Of a stretch of DNA of 64,000 nucleotides, positions 37,911 through 47,462 are shown piece by piece (the first letter of the stretch is position 1; every line of letters starts with the position of its first letter). The position numbers and the translations under genes are program-made. Source of the stretch: Aldersonia sp. NBC_00410 (GTDB lineage: Bacteria > Actinomycetota > Actinomycetes > Mycobacteriales > Mycobacteriaceae); NCBI RefSeq assembly GCF_026342035.1, contig NZ_JAPENM010000015.1:1-64000 (forward strand), in the 5' to 3' direction. The notes under the pieces are model-generated. The model saw only the letters and a list, made by a program, of their open reading frames with translations, was not told the origin of the DNA and searched no databases.

Positions 37911-39178
37911 GCACGGCGCCGATCCGGATCAGCGGCGCGCGGATCACTCCGGTCGCTTTCGTCGATCCCCCGCTGCTGAACACGGTCGGCGTACACCAGC
38001 CCTACGCCCTGCGCGCCATCGTCGTGCTCGACACCGACGCCGGTCTCGTCGGCCTCGGCGAGACCTATGCCGACACCGCGCATCTCGCCCGCCTGGAGGC
38101 GGCGGCCGAGGCGATCGTCGGACTGGATGTGTTCGCCCTCAACGCAATCCGGTCCGCGATCGACACCAAGCTCGGCGGGCACTCGATCACCGGCGGCGAT
38201 GGTGTCGCCGGTATGATCACCACCTCGAGTACCACGGACCGCGTGTTCTCGCCGTTCGAGGTGGCCTGCCTCGACGTGCAGGGCAAGGCGCTCGGCAGGC
38301 CGGTCTCGGATCTGCTCGGTGGCGCCGTGCGCGCAGCGGTGCCGTTCAGCGCCTACCTGTTCTACAAGTGGGCCGGACATCCCGGTGCGCAGCCGGACGA
38401 GTGGGGCGAGGCGATCGACTCCGACGGACTGGTGCGCCAGGCCCAGAAGATGATCGGCGAGTACGGCTTCGGCGCGATCAAGGTCAAGGGTGGCGTCTTC
38501 ACACCGGACGAAGAGATCGCGGGCATCAAGGCGCTGAGAGCCGCGTTCCCCGGCCTACCGTTGCGGCTCGACCCGAATGCGGCGTGGACGGTGGAGACCT
38601 CGATCCGCGTCGCCACGGAGCTGGACGGCATCGTCGAGTATCTCGAGGACCCGACCCCCGGCCTCGACGGCATGGCAGAGGTCGCACGCGAGGCCAAGAT
38701 GCCGCTGGCCACCAACATGTGCGTGGTCGCCTTCGATCACCTGAAGCCCGCCGTGCTGCGCGACTCGGTGCAGGTCGTGCTCTCCGATCACCACTACTGG
38801 GGCGGGCTGCAACGTTCCCGACTGCTCGCCGGCATCTGCGACACGTTCGGCATGGGCCTGTCCATGCACTCCAACTCGCACCTGGGCATCAGCCTGGCGG
38901 CAATGGTGCACCTCGCCGCGGCCACACCCAATCTCACCTACGCCTGCGATACGCACTGGCCGTGGAAGACCGAGGACGTCGTGCTGCCCGGTGCCCTGCG
39001 CTTCGTCGATGGTGCGGTGCCGGCGCCGACGGCGCCGGGTCTCGGCGTCGAGCTCGACGAGGACGCGCTCGCCGGCCTGCACGAGCAGTACCTCGACTGC
39101 GGCCTGCGTGACCGGGAGGACACCGGCTACATGAAGTCCATCGATCCGAGCTTCGAGAACACCTCACCCCGCTGGTGA
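37907..39178 (+). CDS. GlucD-family acid-sugar dehydratase paralogue (enolase superfamily)
   Basis: 423-residue member of the glucarate dehydratase subgroup, distinct from the gudD at 48293. All expected active-site features remain: KVKGG near 188, LDPNAAW near 215, YLEDPT near 245, TNMC near 270, HSNSHLG near 320 and DTHW near 345. The N-terminal capping loop differs from GudD (DPPLLNTVGVHQP instead of the [15 protein letters not shown] loop), so another diacid substrate is likely. Coupled to kdgD by a 4-bp overlap, which suggests its product feeds kdgD. Confidence 0.88.
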   Translation: MSTAPIRISGARITPVAFVDPPLLNTVGVHQPYALRAIVVLDTDAGLVGLGETYADTAHLARLEAAAEAIVGLDVFALNAIRSAIDTKLGGHSITGGDGVAGMITTSSTTDRVFSPFEVACLDVQGKALGRPVSDLLGGAVRAAVPFSAYLFYKWAGHPGAQPDEWGEAIDSDGLVRQAQKMIGEYGFGAIKVKGGVFTPDEEIAGIKALRAAFPGLPLRLDPNAAWTVETSIRVATELDGIVEYLEDPTPGLDGMAEVAREAKMPLATNMCVVAFDHLKPAVLRDSVQVVLSDHHYWGGLQRSRLLAGICDTFGMGLSMHSNSHLGISLAAMVHLAAATPNLTYACDTHWPWKTEDVVLPGALRFVDGAVPAPTAPGLGVELDEDALAGLHEQYLDCGLRDREDTGYMKSIDPSFENTSPRW

Positions 39179-39180
39179 GG
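39162..39180 (+). terminator. Stem-loop across the stop of the GlucD-like gene
   Basis: CCTCACC-CCGCT-GGTGAGG is a perfect 7-bp hairpin covering the TGA. No T-tract follows. It may end or stabilise the operon mRNA before the LysR gene. Confidence 0.35.
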
Positions 39181-39238
39181 CGATCTATGATGCATCGAGC
39201 GCCGTCGTAACGCGGCCCACGATGCAAGGGGTGGATCG
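39181..39238 (+). promoter_or_regulatory. LysR gene promoter with cluster-like half-sites
   Basis: TATGAT (39186-39191) is a good -10 box. It is overlapped by GATGCATCGA (39189-39198), which contains the GCATCGA half-site of the cluster operators; a GATGCA follows at 39221. This would fit autoregulation. No TTGGAC is present here. AAGGGG precedes the ATG. Confidence 0.4.
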
Positions 39239-40132
39239 ATGTTCTCACTCGCCCGGCTCACCTGTTTCATCGCCGTAGCGGAGGAACTGCACTTCGGACG
39301 GGCGGCCGAACGCCTGCACATGACGCAGCCGCCGCTGAGCCGCCAGATTCAGCAGCTGGAGAGCGAGCTCGGCGTGCAGCTCATCGACAGGTCGAGCAGG
39401 TCCGTGGCGCTCACCGCGGCGGGCGCGGCCTTTCTGCCGGACGCCCGCCGCATCGTCAGCCTCGCCGAGAGCGCGGCCCTTACCGTGCGCCGGGTGCCGG
39501 CGGGCGATCTCGGCACGGTCGCAGTCGGATTCACCGGCGCCTCGGCGCACGCGGTCCTGCCGCGCCTGCTCGAAGCGGCGCGGGAGCGGATCCCGGACGT
39601 CAAGCTCGTGCTGCGTGAGATGGTGACCTCCCAGCAGATCGAGGCGCTGACCAACGGCGAACTCGATCTCGGGCTAATCCGACCAATCCTGCCCCGGCCG
39701 GGGATCTCGACCCGGCCGATCCATCACGAACGGCTCATCGCCGCACTCCCCCAGCAGCATCCGCTCGCAAGCGAAGAGCACCTCACCGTCGAGGATTTCG
39801 ACGACCAACCGGTGGTGATGTACTCCCCCGTCGACGCGCGGTACTTCCACGAGTTGCTGATCAGCACCTTCACCATCGTCGGCGCCTCGCCGCGCTACGT
39901 GCAGTACGTCACCCAGGTGCACACGATGCTGGTGCTGGTGCGCTCCGGGCTCGGCATGGCGCTCGTGCCGGCGTCGGCCGAGACGATGAAACCGGAAGGT
40001 GTGACCTTCCGGCAGGTCACCGCGGTGCGCGACCGGCCGGTGCAGATGAACGCGGCGTGGCGCAGCGACAATAGCAACCCTGCGCTACATCGGATGATGA
40101 AAGACGTACTACCGCAGCGGGAATGGATCTGA
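39239..40132 (+). CDS. LysR-family transcriptional regulator
   Basis: 297 residues with the N-terminal LTTR winged HTH (FIAVAEELHFGRAAERLHMTQPPLSRQIQ) and a C-terminal periplasmic-binding-like effector domain. It is the only regulator in the hexarate cluster and is the obvious candidate for binding the shared operators, with a hexarate or its keto derivative as ligand; the operator layout is not a textbook T-N11-A site, so this is inference. Confidence 0.93.
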   Translation: MFSLARLTCFIAVAEELHFGRAAERLHMTQPPLSRQIQQLESELGVQLIDRSSRSVALTAAGAAFLPDARRIVSLAESAALTVRRVPAGDLGTVAVGFTGASAHAVLPRLLEAARERIPDVKLVLREMVTSQQIEALTNGELDLGLIRPILPRPGISTRPIHHERLIAALPQQHPLASEEHLTVEDFDDQPVVMYSPVDARYFHELLISTFTIVGASPRYVQYVTQVHTMLVLVRSGLGMALVPASAETMKPEGVTFRQVTAVRDRPVQMNAAWRSDNSNPALHRMMKDVLPQREWI

Positions 40133-40138
40133 TCCGGC

Positions 40139-40531
40139 TCAGCGCAGGCGCAGCGGCGGCTTCACGGCCGTGACCGGACAGTGCGCATCGAGCAGGACCT
40201 GCTGGGTCATGCTGCCGAGCAGCAGCTTGCCGACCGGCGAGCGCCGGCGCATGCCGACCACCAACAGGTCGACACCCGCCTCGTAGGAGGCGTCGATGAG
40301 GTTGTCGGCGTGCGAGCGGTCCGGCACGTTCTCCGCGATCCGCCAGGACACCTCGCCCGCCTCGGCCATCGCCTGCGCCTCCCGCATAGCGGCCTCGAAG
40401 TCGGGTCCCGATGCGCTGTCGCCGTCCGCTATCACCACGAGATCGGTTGCGCGCATGCTGGCCTCGGCGAACCCGAAGGCGAGCGCGCCACGGCCCTCCG
40501 GGCTGGGCGAGTAGCTGAGTACAACAGTCAT
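40139..40531 (-). CDS. Universal stress protein (UspA family)
   Basis: 130-residue single Usp domain with the ATP-binding-type end motif GMRRRSPVGKLLLGS near 95 and LLDAHCPVTAVKP. Convergent with the LysR gene (6 bp apart) and overlapping the preceding hydroxyacid dehydrogenase gene by 4 bp, so it is co-expressed with it under the cluster operator. Physiological role unknown. Confidence 0.88.
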   Translation of the reverse strand: MTVVLSYSPSPEGRGALAFGFAEASMRATDLVVIADGDSASGPDFEAAMREAQAMAEAGEVSWRIAENVPDRSHADNLIDASYEAGVDLLVVGMRRRSPVGKLLLGSMTQQVLLDAHCPVTAVKPPLRLR

Positions 40532-41508
40532 CGGACGGCCTCCGGAACCTGCACGACCGGCGTGACGAGCGTTCCGGACGACAGGAATTCATCGAGATTG
40601 GACAGGGTGAGCGCCTCCATTGCGGCACGCGTCTCGACGGTACCGCTGCCCACGTGCGGCAGCAGCACGACGTTGTCGAGGCCCAGCAGCCGCTCGGGCA
40701 CGTTCGGCTCGTCGGCGAACACGTCCAGCCCGGCGCCGGCGAGCCCGCCGGAAAACAGGAGGTCGACCAATGCTTCCTCGTCGACGACGCTGCCGCGGGC
40801 GATGTTGACCAGATACCCGCGCGGACCGAGCGCCTCGAGCGCGACGCGGTCGACCAGACGCGCGCTTGCGGGCCCGCCCGCGGCCGCGACGACGAGCACG
40901 TCCACCCCACCCGCTAGCTCGACCACCGAGTTCGCATAGCGGTATGGCGAATCGGGAACGCGGCGCCGGTTGTGGTAGGCGATCTCACAGCCGAAACCGT
41001 TCAGCCGCTGCGCAATTGCGCGACCGATCCGGCCGAGCCCGACGATCCCGACGCGGGCGCCACTGACCTTGCGGGTCAGCGGAAAGTTACCCTGCGACGT
41101 CCAGTTACCGGCACGGACGTACCGGTCGGCAGCGCTGAACCCGCGCAGCGTGTCGATGATCAGCCCCACCGCGGTGTCGGCAACGCAGTCCGACAGCACG
41201 TCGGGAGTGTTGCTGACACCGATTCCCCGCTGCGCGGCGAACTCGACATCGGTTGTGTCGTAACCGACGCCAAAATTGACCACCGCGCCGAGGTTCGAAA
41301 GTGCGATCATCAGCTCTCGGTCGACGCCGGTGCGGCCGGACGTGACCACGACACGTATCGAATCCCCGTGCGTGGCAAGAAAACTCGACCGAGTCGCGTT
41401 CGTCGGCAGCGCGTGTGCGCCGTAGTCTCGGCTGAGCGTATCGGCGAGCGAAGGCTTCAGCGGGCCGACCTGGAGCACTACCGAGTTCGCGTTCGGTGAT
41501 AAGGGCAT
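40528..41508 (-). CDS. D-2-hydroxyacid dehydrogenase (hydroxypyruvate/glyoxylate reductase-like)
   Basis: NAD(P)-dependent dehydrogenase of the GhrB/HPR type, 326 residues. Rossmann motif GLGRIGRAIA near 155, catalytic Arg in NIARGSVVDEEAL near 235, Glu in ADEPNVPE near 265 and His in LLPHVGSGT near 283. ATG at 41508 lies 6 nt after the -10 TAGCGT, so the mRNA should be leaderless. Possible substrates are glycerate/tartronate-like acids from hexarate breakdown; not proven. Confidence 0.9.
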   Translation of the reverse strand: MPLSPNANSVVLQVGPLKPSLADTLSRDYGAHALPTNATRSSFLATHGDSIRVVVTSGRTGVDRELMIALSNLGAVVNFGVGYDTTDVEFAAQRGIGVSNTPDVLSDCVADTAVGLIIDTLRGFSAADRYVRAGNWTSQGNFPLTRKVSGARVGIVGLGRIGRAIAQRLNGFGCEIAYHNRRRVPDSPYRYANSVVELAGGVDVLVVAAAGGPASARLVDRVALEALGPRGYLVNIARGSVVDEEALVDLLFSGGLAGAGLDVFADEPNVPERLLGLDNVVLLPHVGSGTVETRAAMEALTLSNLDEFLSSGTLVTPVVQVPEAVR

Positions 41509-41514
41509 GTCACG

Positions 41515-41564
41515 ACGCTACGGCGGCTCGCAATTACGTGTCCAACACGCAAATAACATGGACT
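41515..41564 (-). promoter_or_regulatory. Hexarate-cluster operator/promoter of the hydroxyacid dehydrogenase gene
   Basis: Minus strand: half-site AGTCCATGT, 10 nt, TTGGAC (41540-41545), AC, GTAATTGCG, and -10 TAGCGT (41515-41520) after 19 nt. The half-sites are weaker than at 33501 and 48200, but spacing is identical. Confidence 0.6.
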
Positions 41565-41683
41565 AATACCCAAACGGTATTGTCGGCCCGCTGTTCCATC
41601 CAGTAAGACCATTCTTGCAGTTCAGAGCGCTGCATGGCCCTGGCGAAGCCGCCATTCCGCGCGGTTTCGCCCGATTTGGCGCG

Positions 41684-41713
41684 TTGACGGCGTTCCGGGG
41701 CCACTCATAGCGT
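41684..41713 (+). promoter_or_regulatory. Promoter of the ABC transporter operon
   Basis: TTGACG (41684-41689), 18-nt spacer, TAGCGT (41708-41713). The -10 box is identical to those of the cluster promoters, but the flanking half-sites are absent. It leaves a leader of about 80 nt with GGAGG 6 nt before the ATG. The rest of the 41565-41799 gap shows nothing else I recognise. Confidence 0.5.
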
Positions 41714-41799
41714 GTGGCTACCGTCACAGCGAAGCAGCGGAACCGGCTCACTTCACACCGTGCAACGCATCCGGATTTCTCATCGCCTGGAGGACCTCA

Positions 41800-43389
41800 A
41801 TGACAGCAGCAGGCAAGACGCGGAGCCCGCACCGGCGAACCGCCGCCCGGGCCGCGACAGCCGTCGCGGCGCTCACTTTTTCGGTAGCGACGACCGCCTG
41901 CTCGGTGGCCAACTCGAACCACTCCGACGCCGCGAGCCCCGACACGCTGCGCATCGTGCTGCCCCAGGAGCCGCCGTCGTTGGAACCGTGCGACGGCTCA
42001 CTGACCGCTACCGGCGTAGTGGTGCGCTCCAACATCACCGAGCCGCTGATCGAACGCAACCCGACGTCCGGCGACCTCGAACCCAAGCTCGCAGACACGT
42101 GGCAGCAGACCTCGCCGACGCAGTGGACGCTGAACCTGCATCCGGGCATCCGGTTCAGCGACGGCACGCCGTTCGAGGCCGCCGACGCCGCCTTCTCCAT
42201 CGATCGAACCGTCAACTCGGACCTCTCCTGCGACGTCGACGGCTACGTCTTCGGCGACGACGCGGTCACCGCCACAGCGGTGGACCCGAGCACGGTCGTG
42301 GTCGAGACGCAGAGCCCCGACCCGATCATGCCGATGCGACTCTCGTTCATCGAGGTCGTGCCCCGCACGACGTCGATGACCGACCGCACCCGCAAACCGA
42401 TCGGCACCGGCCCGTACAAGTTCGACTACTGGGACGCCGGCCAGAAGCTGTCCGTGGTGCGCAACGACGACTATTGGGGCGAGGAGCCCGAGTACTCCCG
42501 CGCGATCTACCAGTGGCGCAGCGAGGGCAGTGTCCGCGCGTCGATGGTGGTCAACGGCGAGGCCGAACTGGCCACCTCGCTCGGCCCCGAGGACGGTGCG
42601 GGCGATCTCGGTGTGTCATACGCGAACAACGAGACGACCGCGCTTCGCATGCACGGCTCCGCCGCGCCACTGAACGACTACCGGGTGCGCGAGGCGATCG
42701 ATCTGGCGATCAACCGTGCGGGCATCGTCAAGGCCCTGTTCCGTGGGGAGGGCGACCCCGCGGCCCAACTGGTCGGACAGAGCATCATCGGTTACAACGA
42801 CGCGCTCCAGCCCACCCCATACGACCCGGAACAAGCCGCGCAACTTGTCGCGGCGGCCAAGGCCGACGGAGTCCCGGTCGACCGGCAGATTCGCCTGATC
42901 GCACGCACCGGCCAGTTCCCGAAGATCAACGAGACCGTCGAAGTGATCCAACACTCCCTGAGCGAGGCGGGACTCAGTGTGAAGATCGAAATGATGGATA
43001 CTGCAGGACAATTGCAGTACCAGGTGCGGCCGTTCCCCGGCGGAGACACGCCGACGATGGTGCTGATCCAGCACGGTAACCAGGCCGGCGACGCGCAGTT
43101 CACGGTGGATCAGTACATGCGCAGCGACGGCTACCAGAGCGCGTTCGGTACTGCCGCGTTCGACGCGGAGATCGACAGCGCCGAGACGCAGACCGGCGCG
43201 GCCCGGCAGGACGCGTTCGCCAAACTGCTCGCCGACGAACCCGGCGCCGTCCGGCAGTTCGCCTACATCGCACACATGAACGGTGTGCTCGCCGAAGCCG
43301 CGAGCGTGCACTACCAGCCCAACTCCGCGACCGGCGACGAAATGCGCCTCGCCGAGATGACCCACGCCGACCCAGCCACCAACGGCTGA
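41800..43389 (+). CDS. ABC transporter substrate-binding lipoprotein (Dpp/Opp, SBP family 5)
   Basis: 529-residue extracellular solute-binding protein. N-terminal signal with twin Arg and hydrophobic stretch, then lipobox-like TTAC at Cys34 (Thr at -3 is slightly atypical), so it should be membrane anchored. Family 5 features: EPLIERNPTSGDLEPKLADTW near 85, WTLNLHPGIRFSDGTPFEA near 107 and IGTGPYKF near 203. Together with the four following genes it forms a complete importer. Located within the hexarate cluster, so the substrate may be a hexarate derivative rather than a peptide; not shown by sequence. Confidence 0.92.
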   Translation: MTAAGKTRSPHRRTAARAATAVAALTFSVATTACSVANSNHSDAASPDTLRIVLPQEPPSLEPCDGSLTATGVVVRSNITEPLIERNPTSGDLEPKLADTWQQTSPTQWTLNLHPGIRFSDGTPFEAADAAFSIDRTVNSDLSCDVDGYVFGDDAVTATAVDPSTVVVETQSPDPIMPMRLSFIEVVPRTTSMTDRTRKPIGTGPYKFDYWDAGQKLSVVRNDDYWGEEPEYSRAIYQWRSEGSVRASMVVNGEAELATSLGPEDGAGDLGVSYANNETTALRMHGSAAPLNDYRVREAIDLAINRAGIVKALFRGEGDPAAQLVGQSIIGYNDALQPTPYDPEQAAQLVAAAKADGVPVDRQIRLIARTGQFPKINETVEVIQHSLSEAGLSVKIEMMDTAGQLQYQVRPFPGGDTPTMVLIQHGNQAGDAQFTVDQYMRSDGYQSAFGTAAFDAEIDSAETQTGAARQDAFAKLLADEPGAVRQFAYIAHMNGVLAEAASVHYQPNSATGDEMRLAEMTHADPATNG

Positions 43390-43402
43390 TCGAGAACCCT
43401 CA

Positions 43403-43419
43403 GAAGCCCCGAGGGCTTC
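43403..43419 (+). terminator. Hairpin between binding-protein and permease genes
   Basis: GAAGCCC-CGA-GGGCTTC, perfect 7-bp stem with a 3-nt loop and no T-tract. Such hairpins after binding-protein genes often protect the upstream mRNA and raise binding-protein levels over permease levels. Confidence 0.45.
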
Positions 43420-43449
43420 GCCCTTATCAGTCCACCGGAGGGCCCGCAC

Positions 43450-44376
43450 ATGTTGACCTACCTTCGCAAGCGCGTCGTCACCAGCCTGTTACCGCTGCTG
43501 GTCGTGTTGTTCGGCGTGTTCTTCCTCGCCCGCCTCACGGGTGATCCGACCAACCTCTACCTCCCCGTCTCCGCGACCCCGGACCAGCGCGCCGAGTTCG
43601 CCGCCGAACACGGTCTCGACCAGCCAGTGCTGAAGCAGATGGTCGACTACCTTTGGGGGATACTGCATCTCGACTTCGGCGAGTCGCTGCGCACCGGCGA
43701 ATCCGCCGCGGACATGGCACTTCGGGCCTTCCCCGCAACCCTGCAACTGGCGTTCTGCACCATGCTGCTCGCCATCCTCGGCGCCGTGACCATCGGCTGC
43801 TGGGCCGCCTATCGACCGAACTCACTTGCCGACCGGGCAGCCAGCCTGCTGTCGATGACCGCAGCCAGCATCCCGGACTTCTGGTTCGCCATCATGGGAA
43901 TCTGGATCTTCGCGGTCACACTCGGCTGGCTGCCCACCTCCGGCACGAGCAGTCCGCTGGCCTGGGTGCTACCGATCGCGACTCTGCTCATCCGTCCGCT
44001 GGGCGTACTCACCCAGGTGGTCCGCGGCGCAATGGTTTCCGCGCTTTCGGCGCCCTACGTCCGGCTGGCCCGCAGCAAGGGCGCCGGTGATCTGCGGGTG
44101 GTCACGCACCACGCCCTGCGCAATGCGTCGGCCCCGTCGCTGACCGTCGCGGGCGACCTCGCGGTCGGACTCATCAACGGCGCCGTGGTGGTCGAGGTGA
44201 TCTTCGGTTGGCCCGGTATCGGAAAGCTGATGATCGACTCGATCCTGCAGCGGGACTTTGCGGTACTGCAGGCCTGCGTGCTGCTGACCGCGATCAGCAT
44301 CTTCATCCTCAACATTTTCATCGACGCGTGCTACGCGCTGCTCGACGCCCGGGTCCGCGAAACGGCAAAGGTCTAG
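43450..44376 (+). CDS. ABC transporter permease (DppB-like)
   Basis: 308 residues with about six membrane helices, the N-terminal RLTGDPT..YLP region of DppB-type permeases, and the EAA-type loop (RGAMVSALSAPYVRLARSKGAGDLRV) near residue 200. Ends ...VEVIFGWPGIGKLM..SILQRDFAVLQ, typical of the family. Ribosome binding site GGAGGG upstream. Confidence 0.94.
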   Translation: MLTYLRKRVVTSLLPLLVVLFGVFFLARLTGDPTNLYLPVSATPDQRAEFAAEHGLDQPVLKQMVDYLWGILHLDFGESLRTGESAADMALRAFPATLQLAFCTMLLAILGAVTIGCWAAYRPNSLADRAASLLSMTAASIPDFWFAIMGIWIFAVTLGWLPTSGTSSPLAWVLPIATLLIRPLGVLTQVVRGAMVSALSAPYVRLARSKGAGDLRVVTHHALRNASAPSLTVAGDLAVGLINGAVVVEVIFGWPGIGKLMIDSILQRDFAVLQACVLLTAISIFILNIFIDACYALLDARVRETAKV

Positions 44377-44384
44377 GAGCCATC

Positions 44385-45389
44385 ATGTCCATCGACGCCA
44401 TTCCGCATACCGACGACCGGGTTGCCGAACTCGAATTCGTTGCCGACGAAACGCACCCGCCCGTCTCGCCACCCAGGAGCAAGGTTTCGCTGTGGCGGAT
44501 GCTGCTGCGCGACCGGATGGCCACCGTCGCCGCCGTCATCCTCGTCTTCGTCGCGCTGGTCGCGATATTCGGGCCGGCGCTCGTCGGCGGTGCCGCGACC
44601 GAACAGAACCTCGACGAGTCGACGCTGCCCCCGTTCAACCTCGACACCGGCTGGATGAACATCCTGGGGACGGATCCGTTGGGACGCAGCATGCTTGCCC
44701 GCCTGGTGGTGGCCTGCCGCACCACGCTCGAGGTGGCACTGCCCGCCGTCGCGCTGTCCTGCCTCATCGGGTCGGTCATCGGGATGTGGGCCGGCTACCA
44801 CCGCGGGCGCCGCGAGACGATCGCGATGCGGATCGCCGACGTGATCATGAGCTTCCCCTCATTGCTGCTCGCCGTCGTCGTGCTCTACGTCTTCGCGCCG
44901 AGCGTGGCGAACATCGTGCTGATCCTGGCCATCACCCGCATCCCGGTGTACCTGCGCACCGCTCGCGCCGAATCCGCCGAGTTGCAGAGTCGGCTGTTCG
45001 TCGACGCCGCGCGCACATTCGGCGCCCGCAGCACGGCGATCATTCGCAGGCACGTGTTCCCGATCCTGCTCCCGACCCTGCTCACCGTCGCGACCCTCGA
45101 CTTCTGTTACGTGATGCTCGCCGAGTCCTCGCTGAGCTTCCTCGGCATCGGCATCCAGCCGCCCGAGATCAGCTGGGGGCTCATGGTGGCGCAGGGCCGC
45201 ACCTACCTGCAGACCGCATGGTGGCTGGCGTTCTTCCCCGGCCTGGCCATCGTGATCACGACGGTGTCCGCAACGATCCTCGCCGCCTGGGCACGGATCG
45301 CGACCGACCCCGGCCAGCGCTGGCGCCTTACGGTGCCGCGTTCGCGCCGCTCCCGTTTCTTCCCCACCCGAAAGGTGGTCGTCAAGTGA
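44385..45389 (+). CDS. ABC transporter permease (DppC-like)
   Basis: 334 residues; cytoplasmic N-terminus, six membrane helices, LGTDPLGRSMLARL near 95 and the EAA loop with VDAARTFGARSTAIIRRHVFP near 210. ATG at 44385 has AGGAG 6 nt upstream; the frame start at 44208 is inside the previous gene. Stop overlaps the next GTG (GTGA). Confidence 0.94.
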   Translation: MSIDAIPHTDDRVAELEFVADETHPPVSPPRSKVSLWRMLLRDRMATVAAVILVFVALVAIFGPALVGGAATEQNLDESTLPPFNLDTGWMNILGTDPLGRSMLARLVVACRTTLEVALPAVALSCLIGSVIGMWAGYHRGRRETIAMRIADVIMSFPSLLLAVVVLYVFAPSVANIVLILAITRIPVYLRTARAESAELQSRLFVDAARTFGARSTAIIRRHVFPILLPTLLTVATLDFCYVMLAESSLSFLGIGIQPPEISWGLMVAQGRTYLQTAWWLAFFPGLAIVITTVSATILAAWARIATDPGQRWRLTVPRSRRSRFFPTRKVVVK

Positions 45390-46426
45390 GCGCACCGACC
45401 ATGACACCCGAATCCGAGGCCATCGACACCGGCCGCACCGCCCTCGACGTCTCCGGTCTGACCGTGGACCTGCGGACGCCGTCCGGAGTCCTCCGAGCCG
45501 TCGACAACGTCAGCTTCACCGCGCGCCGCGGCGAAACCCTCGCGCTCCTCGGTGAATCCGGTTGCGGCAAATCGATGACCGCACAAGCGATCGTCGGTCT
45601 GCTCGAACCGATCGCCGACATCACCGACGGCAGCATCGAAATCACCTCGGGTGACCGGGATCCCGTCGACCTCGTCACCGCGAGCGGTAGGACTCGTCGC
45701 GCCCTCGCGTCCACCGAGTTGGCGATCGTGTTCCAGGACGCGCTCACCGCACTCAACCCGGTATACCCGGTCGGCAAGCAGCTCGCCGAGCCATTCCGCA
45801 TCCATCGCAAGATGTCGGCGAAAAAGGCTCGCCAAGAAGCGATTTCACTCATGCGCCGGGTGGGCATCCCGGAGCCGGAGGCGCGGATCGACTCCTATCC
45901 GCACCAGTTCTCCGGCGGCATGCGCCAGCGTCTGCTGATCGCGATGGCCGTCGCCCTCAGTCCGAGCGTGCTACTCGCCGACGAACCGACCACGGCGCTG
46001 GACGTGACCGTGCAGGCGCAGATCATGACGCTACTGCGCGATCTGCGCGCCGAACGGGACATGGCGGTCGTGCTGATCACCCACGACCTCGCGCTCGTCG
46101 CCGAGGAAGCCGACCGGGTGGCGATCATGTACGCGGGCAACGTCGTGGAGACCGGCCTGGTCGAGGAAGTCTTCGCCAACCCCAAGCATCCGTACACGAA
46201 GGGCCTGCTCGACTCCGTGCCGGTGCATGCCGCCCGCGGCGAAGACCTCAAATCGATCGGCGGTACACCGCCGGACCTGCATTCGATCCCGTCCGGCTGC
46301 GTGTACCAGGCGCGTTGCCCGCTCGTCCAAGACATCTGCCGACAAACCCGTCCGGCACTCGAAACCGTTGCGGCCGGACGCAAGTCGGCCTGCCATTTTG
46401 CCGAGGAGGTTTCCGATGTCCGATAA
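45386..46426 (+). CDS. ABC transporter ATP-binding protein (DppD-like)
   Basis: 346 residues from GTG at 45386, which overlaps the permease stop and has AAGGTGG upstream. Walker A GESGCGKS near 55, Q-loop [10 protein letters not shown] near 118, signature FSGGMRQR near 175, Walker [12 protein letters not shown] near 195 and the oligopeptide C-terminal domain with CVYQARCP. Energises uptake with the partner ATPase. Confidence 0.94.
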   Translation: MSAPTMTPESEAIDTGRTALDVSGLTVDLRTPSGVLRAVDNVSFTARRGETLALLGESGCGKSMTAQAIVGLLEPIADITDGSIEITSGDRDPVDLVTASGRTRRALASTELAIVFQDALTALNPVYPVGKQLAEPFRIHRKMSAKKARQEAISLMRRVGIPEPEARIDSYPHQFSGGMRQRLLIAMAVALSPSVLLADEPTTALDVTVQAQIMTLLRDLRAERDMAVVLITHDLALVAEEADRVAIMYAGNVVETGLVEEVFANPKHPYTKGLLDSVPVHAARGEDLKSIGGTPPDLHSIPSGCVYQARCPLVQDICRQTRPALETVAAGRKSACHFAEEVSDVR

Positions 46427-47462
46427 GGTACTCGAGGTTCGCGGACTCACCAAGACGTTCAAGGTGCCCGCGAACAGCGAAGGGCACAACCAGTTGCGCG
46501 CACTCGACGGAATCGACCTCGATCTGTCCCGTGGCGAGACGCTCGGGTTGGTCGGCGAATCAGGCTGCGGCAAATCCACTCTCGCGCGGACGCTGATGAT
46601 GCTCGGCCGCCCCGACTCGGGCACCGTGCGCTGGGGCGGGGCCGGGGCCGGGGCGAGCGAAGCGACGGGGAAGATGGCCGACCCGTTCACCATGAAGGGC
46701 AAGGAGCTGCTGGCCCTGCGCCGCAAGGTGCAGATGGTATTTCAGGATCCGTACGCATCGCTGAACTCCCGGATGACGGCCGGCGATATCATCGCCGAGC
46801 CGTGGCGCACCCACAAGGATCTGTTCCGCAGCCGCCGCGACCGGGGCGCCCGAGTGCGGGAACTGCTGCATCTGGTCGGCCTGCGCCCCAGCGACGAGCA
46901 CCGCTACCCGCAGGAGTTCTCCGGCGGGCAGCGCCAACGTCTCGGCATCGCGAGGGCGCTGGCGCTCAACCCGAGCGTGATCATCTGCGACGAGCCGGTG
47001 TCCGCGCTCGACCTGTCCGTGCAGGCGCAGGTACTGAATCTGCTCAACGACCTGCAGCAGCAGCTCGGGCTTTCCTACATCTTCATCTCCCACGACCTGT
47101 CCGTGGTGCGGCACGTCGCCGACCGGGTGGCGGTGATGTACCTCGGCAGGATCGTCGAGACCGGCTCCACCGAAGCCGTTTTCGACACACCGGCGCATCC
47201 CTACACCGAGGCGTTGATGTCCGCCGCGCCGAAACTCGCCGCCGAAGCGCGGGCGGCCCGGATCATCCTGGAGGGCGAGGTGCCCTCCCCGCTGAATCCG
47301 CCGTCCGGCTGCCGGTTCCGCACCAGATGCCGCCACGCCACCGACGTGTGCGCGACCGCTGCGCCGCCCACGATCGTCGGCGCAGGCGGTATGTCGCATA
47401 TCGCGGAGTGCTATCACCCGCGCGGATCGGTCGGCCTCGGCATGCCGGCAATGGCCGGGTGA
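46416..47462 (+). CDS. ABC transporter ATP-binding protein (DppF-like)
   Basis: 348 residues. Walker [10 protein letters not shown] near 47, [12 protein letters not shown] near 108, signature FSGGQRQR near 168, Walker [12 protein letters not shown] near 188 and C-terminal CRFRTRC metal/Cys-type motif. AGGAGG precedes the ATG; the gene overlaps DppD-like by 11 bp and the TSUP gene by 4 bp. A Gly-Ala-rich linker (GGAGAGASE) sits near residue 75. Confidence 0.94.
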   Translation: MSDKVLEVRGLTKTFKVPANSEGHNQLRALDGIDLDLSRGETLGLVGESGCGKSTLARTLMMLGRPDSGTVRWGGAGAGASEATGKMADPFTMKGKELLALRRKVQMVFQDPYASLNSRMTAGDIIAEPWRTHKDLFRSRRDRGARVRELLHLVGLRPSDEHRYPQEFSGGQRQRLGIARALALNPSVIICDEPVSALDLSVQAQVLNLLNDLQQQLGLSYIFISHDLSVVRHVADRVAVMYLGRIVETGSTEAVFDTPAHPYTEALMSAAPKLAAEARAARIILEGEVPSPLNPPSGCRFRTRCRHATDVCATAAPPTIVGAGGMSHIAECYHPRGSVGLGMPAMAG

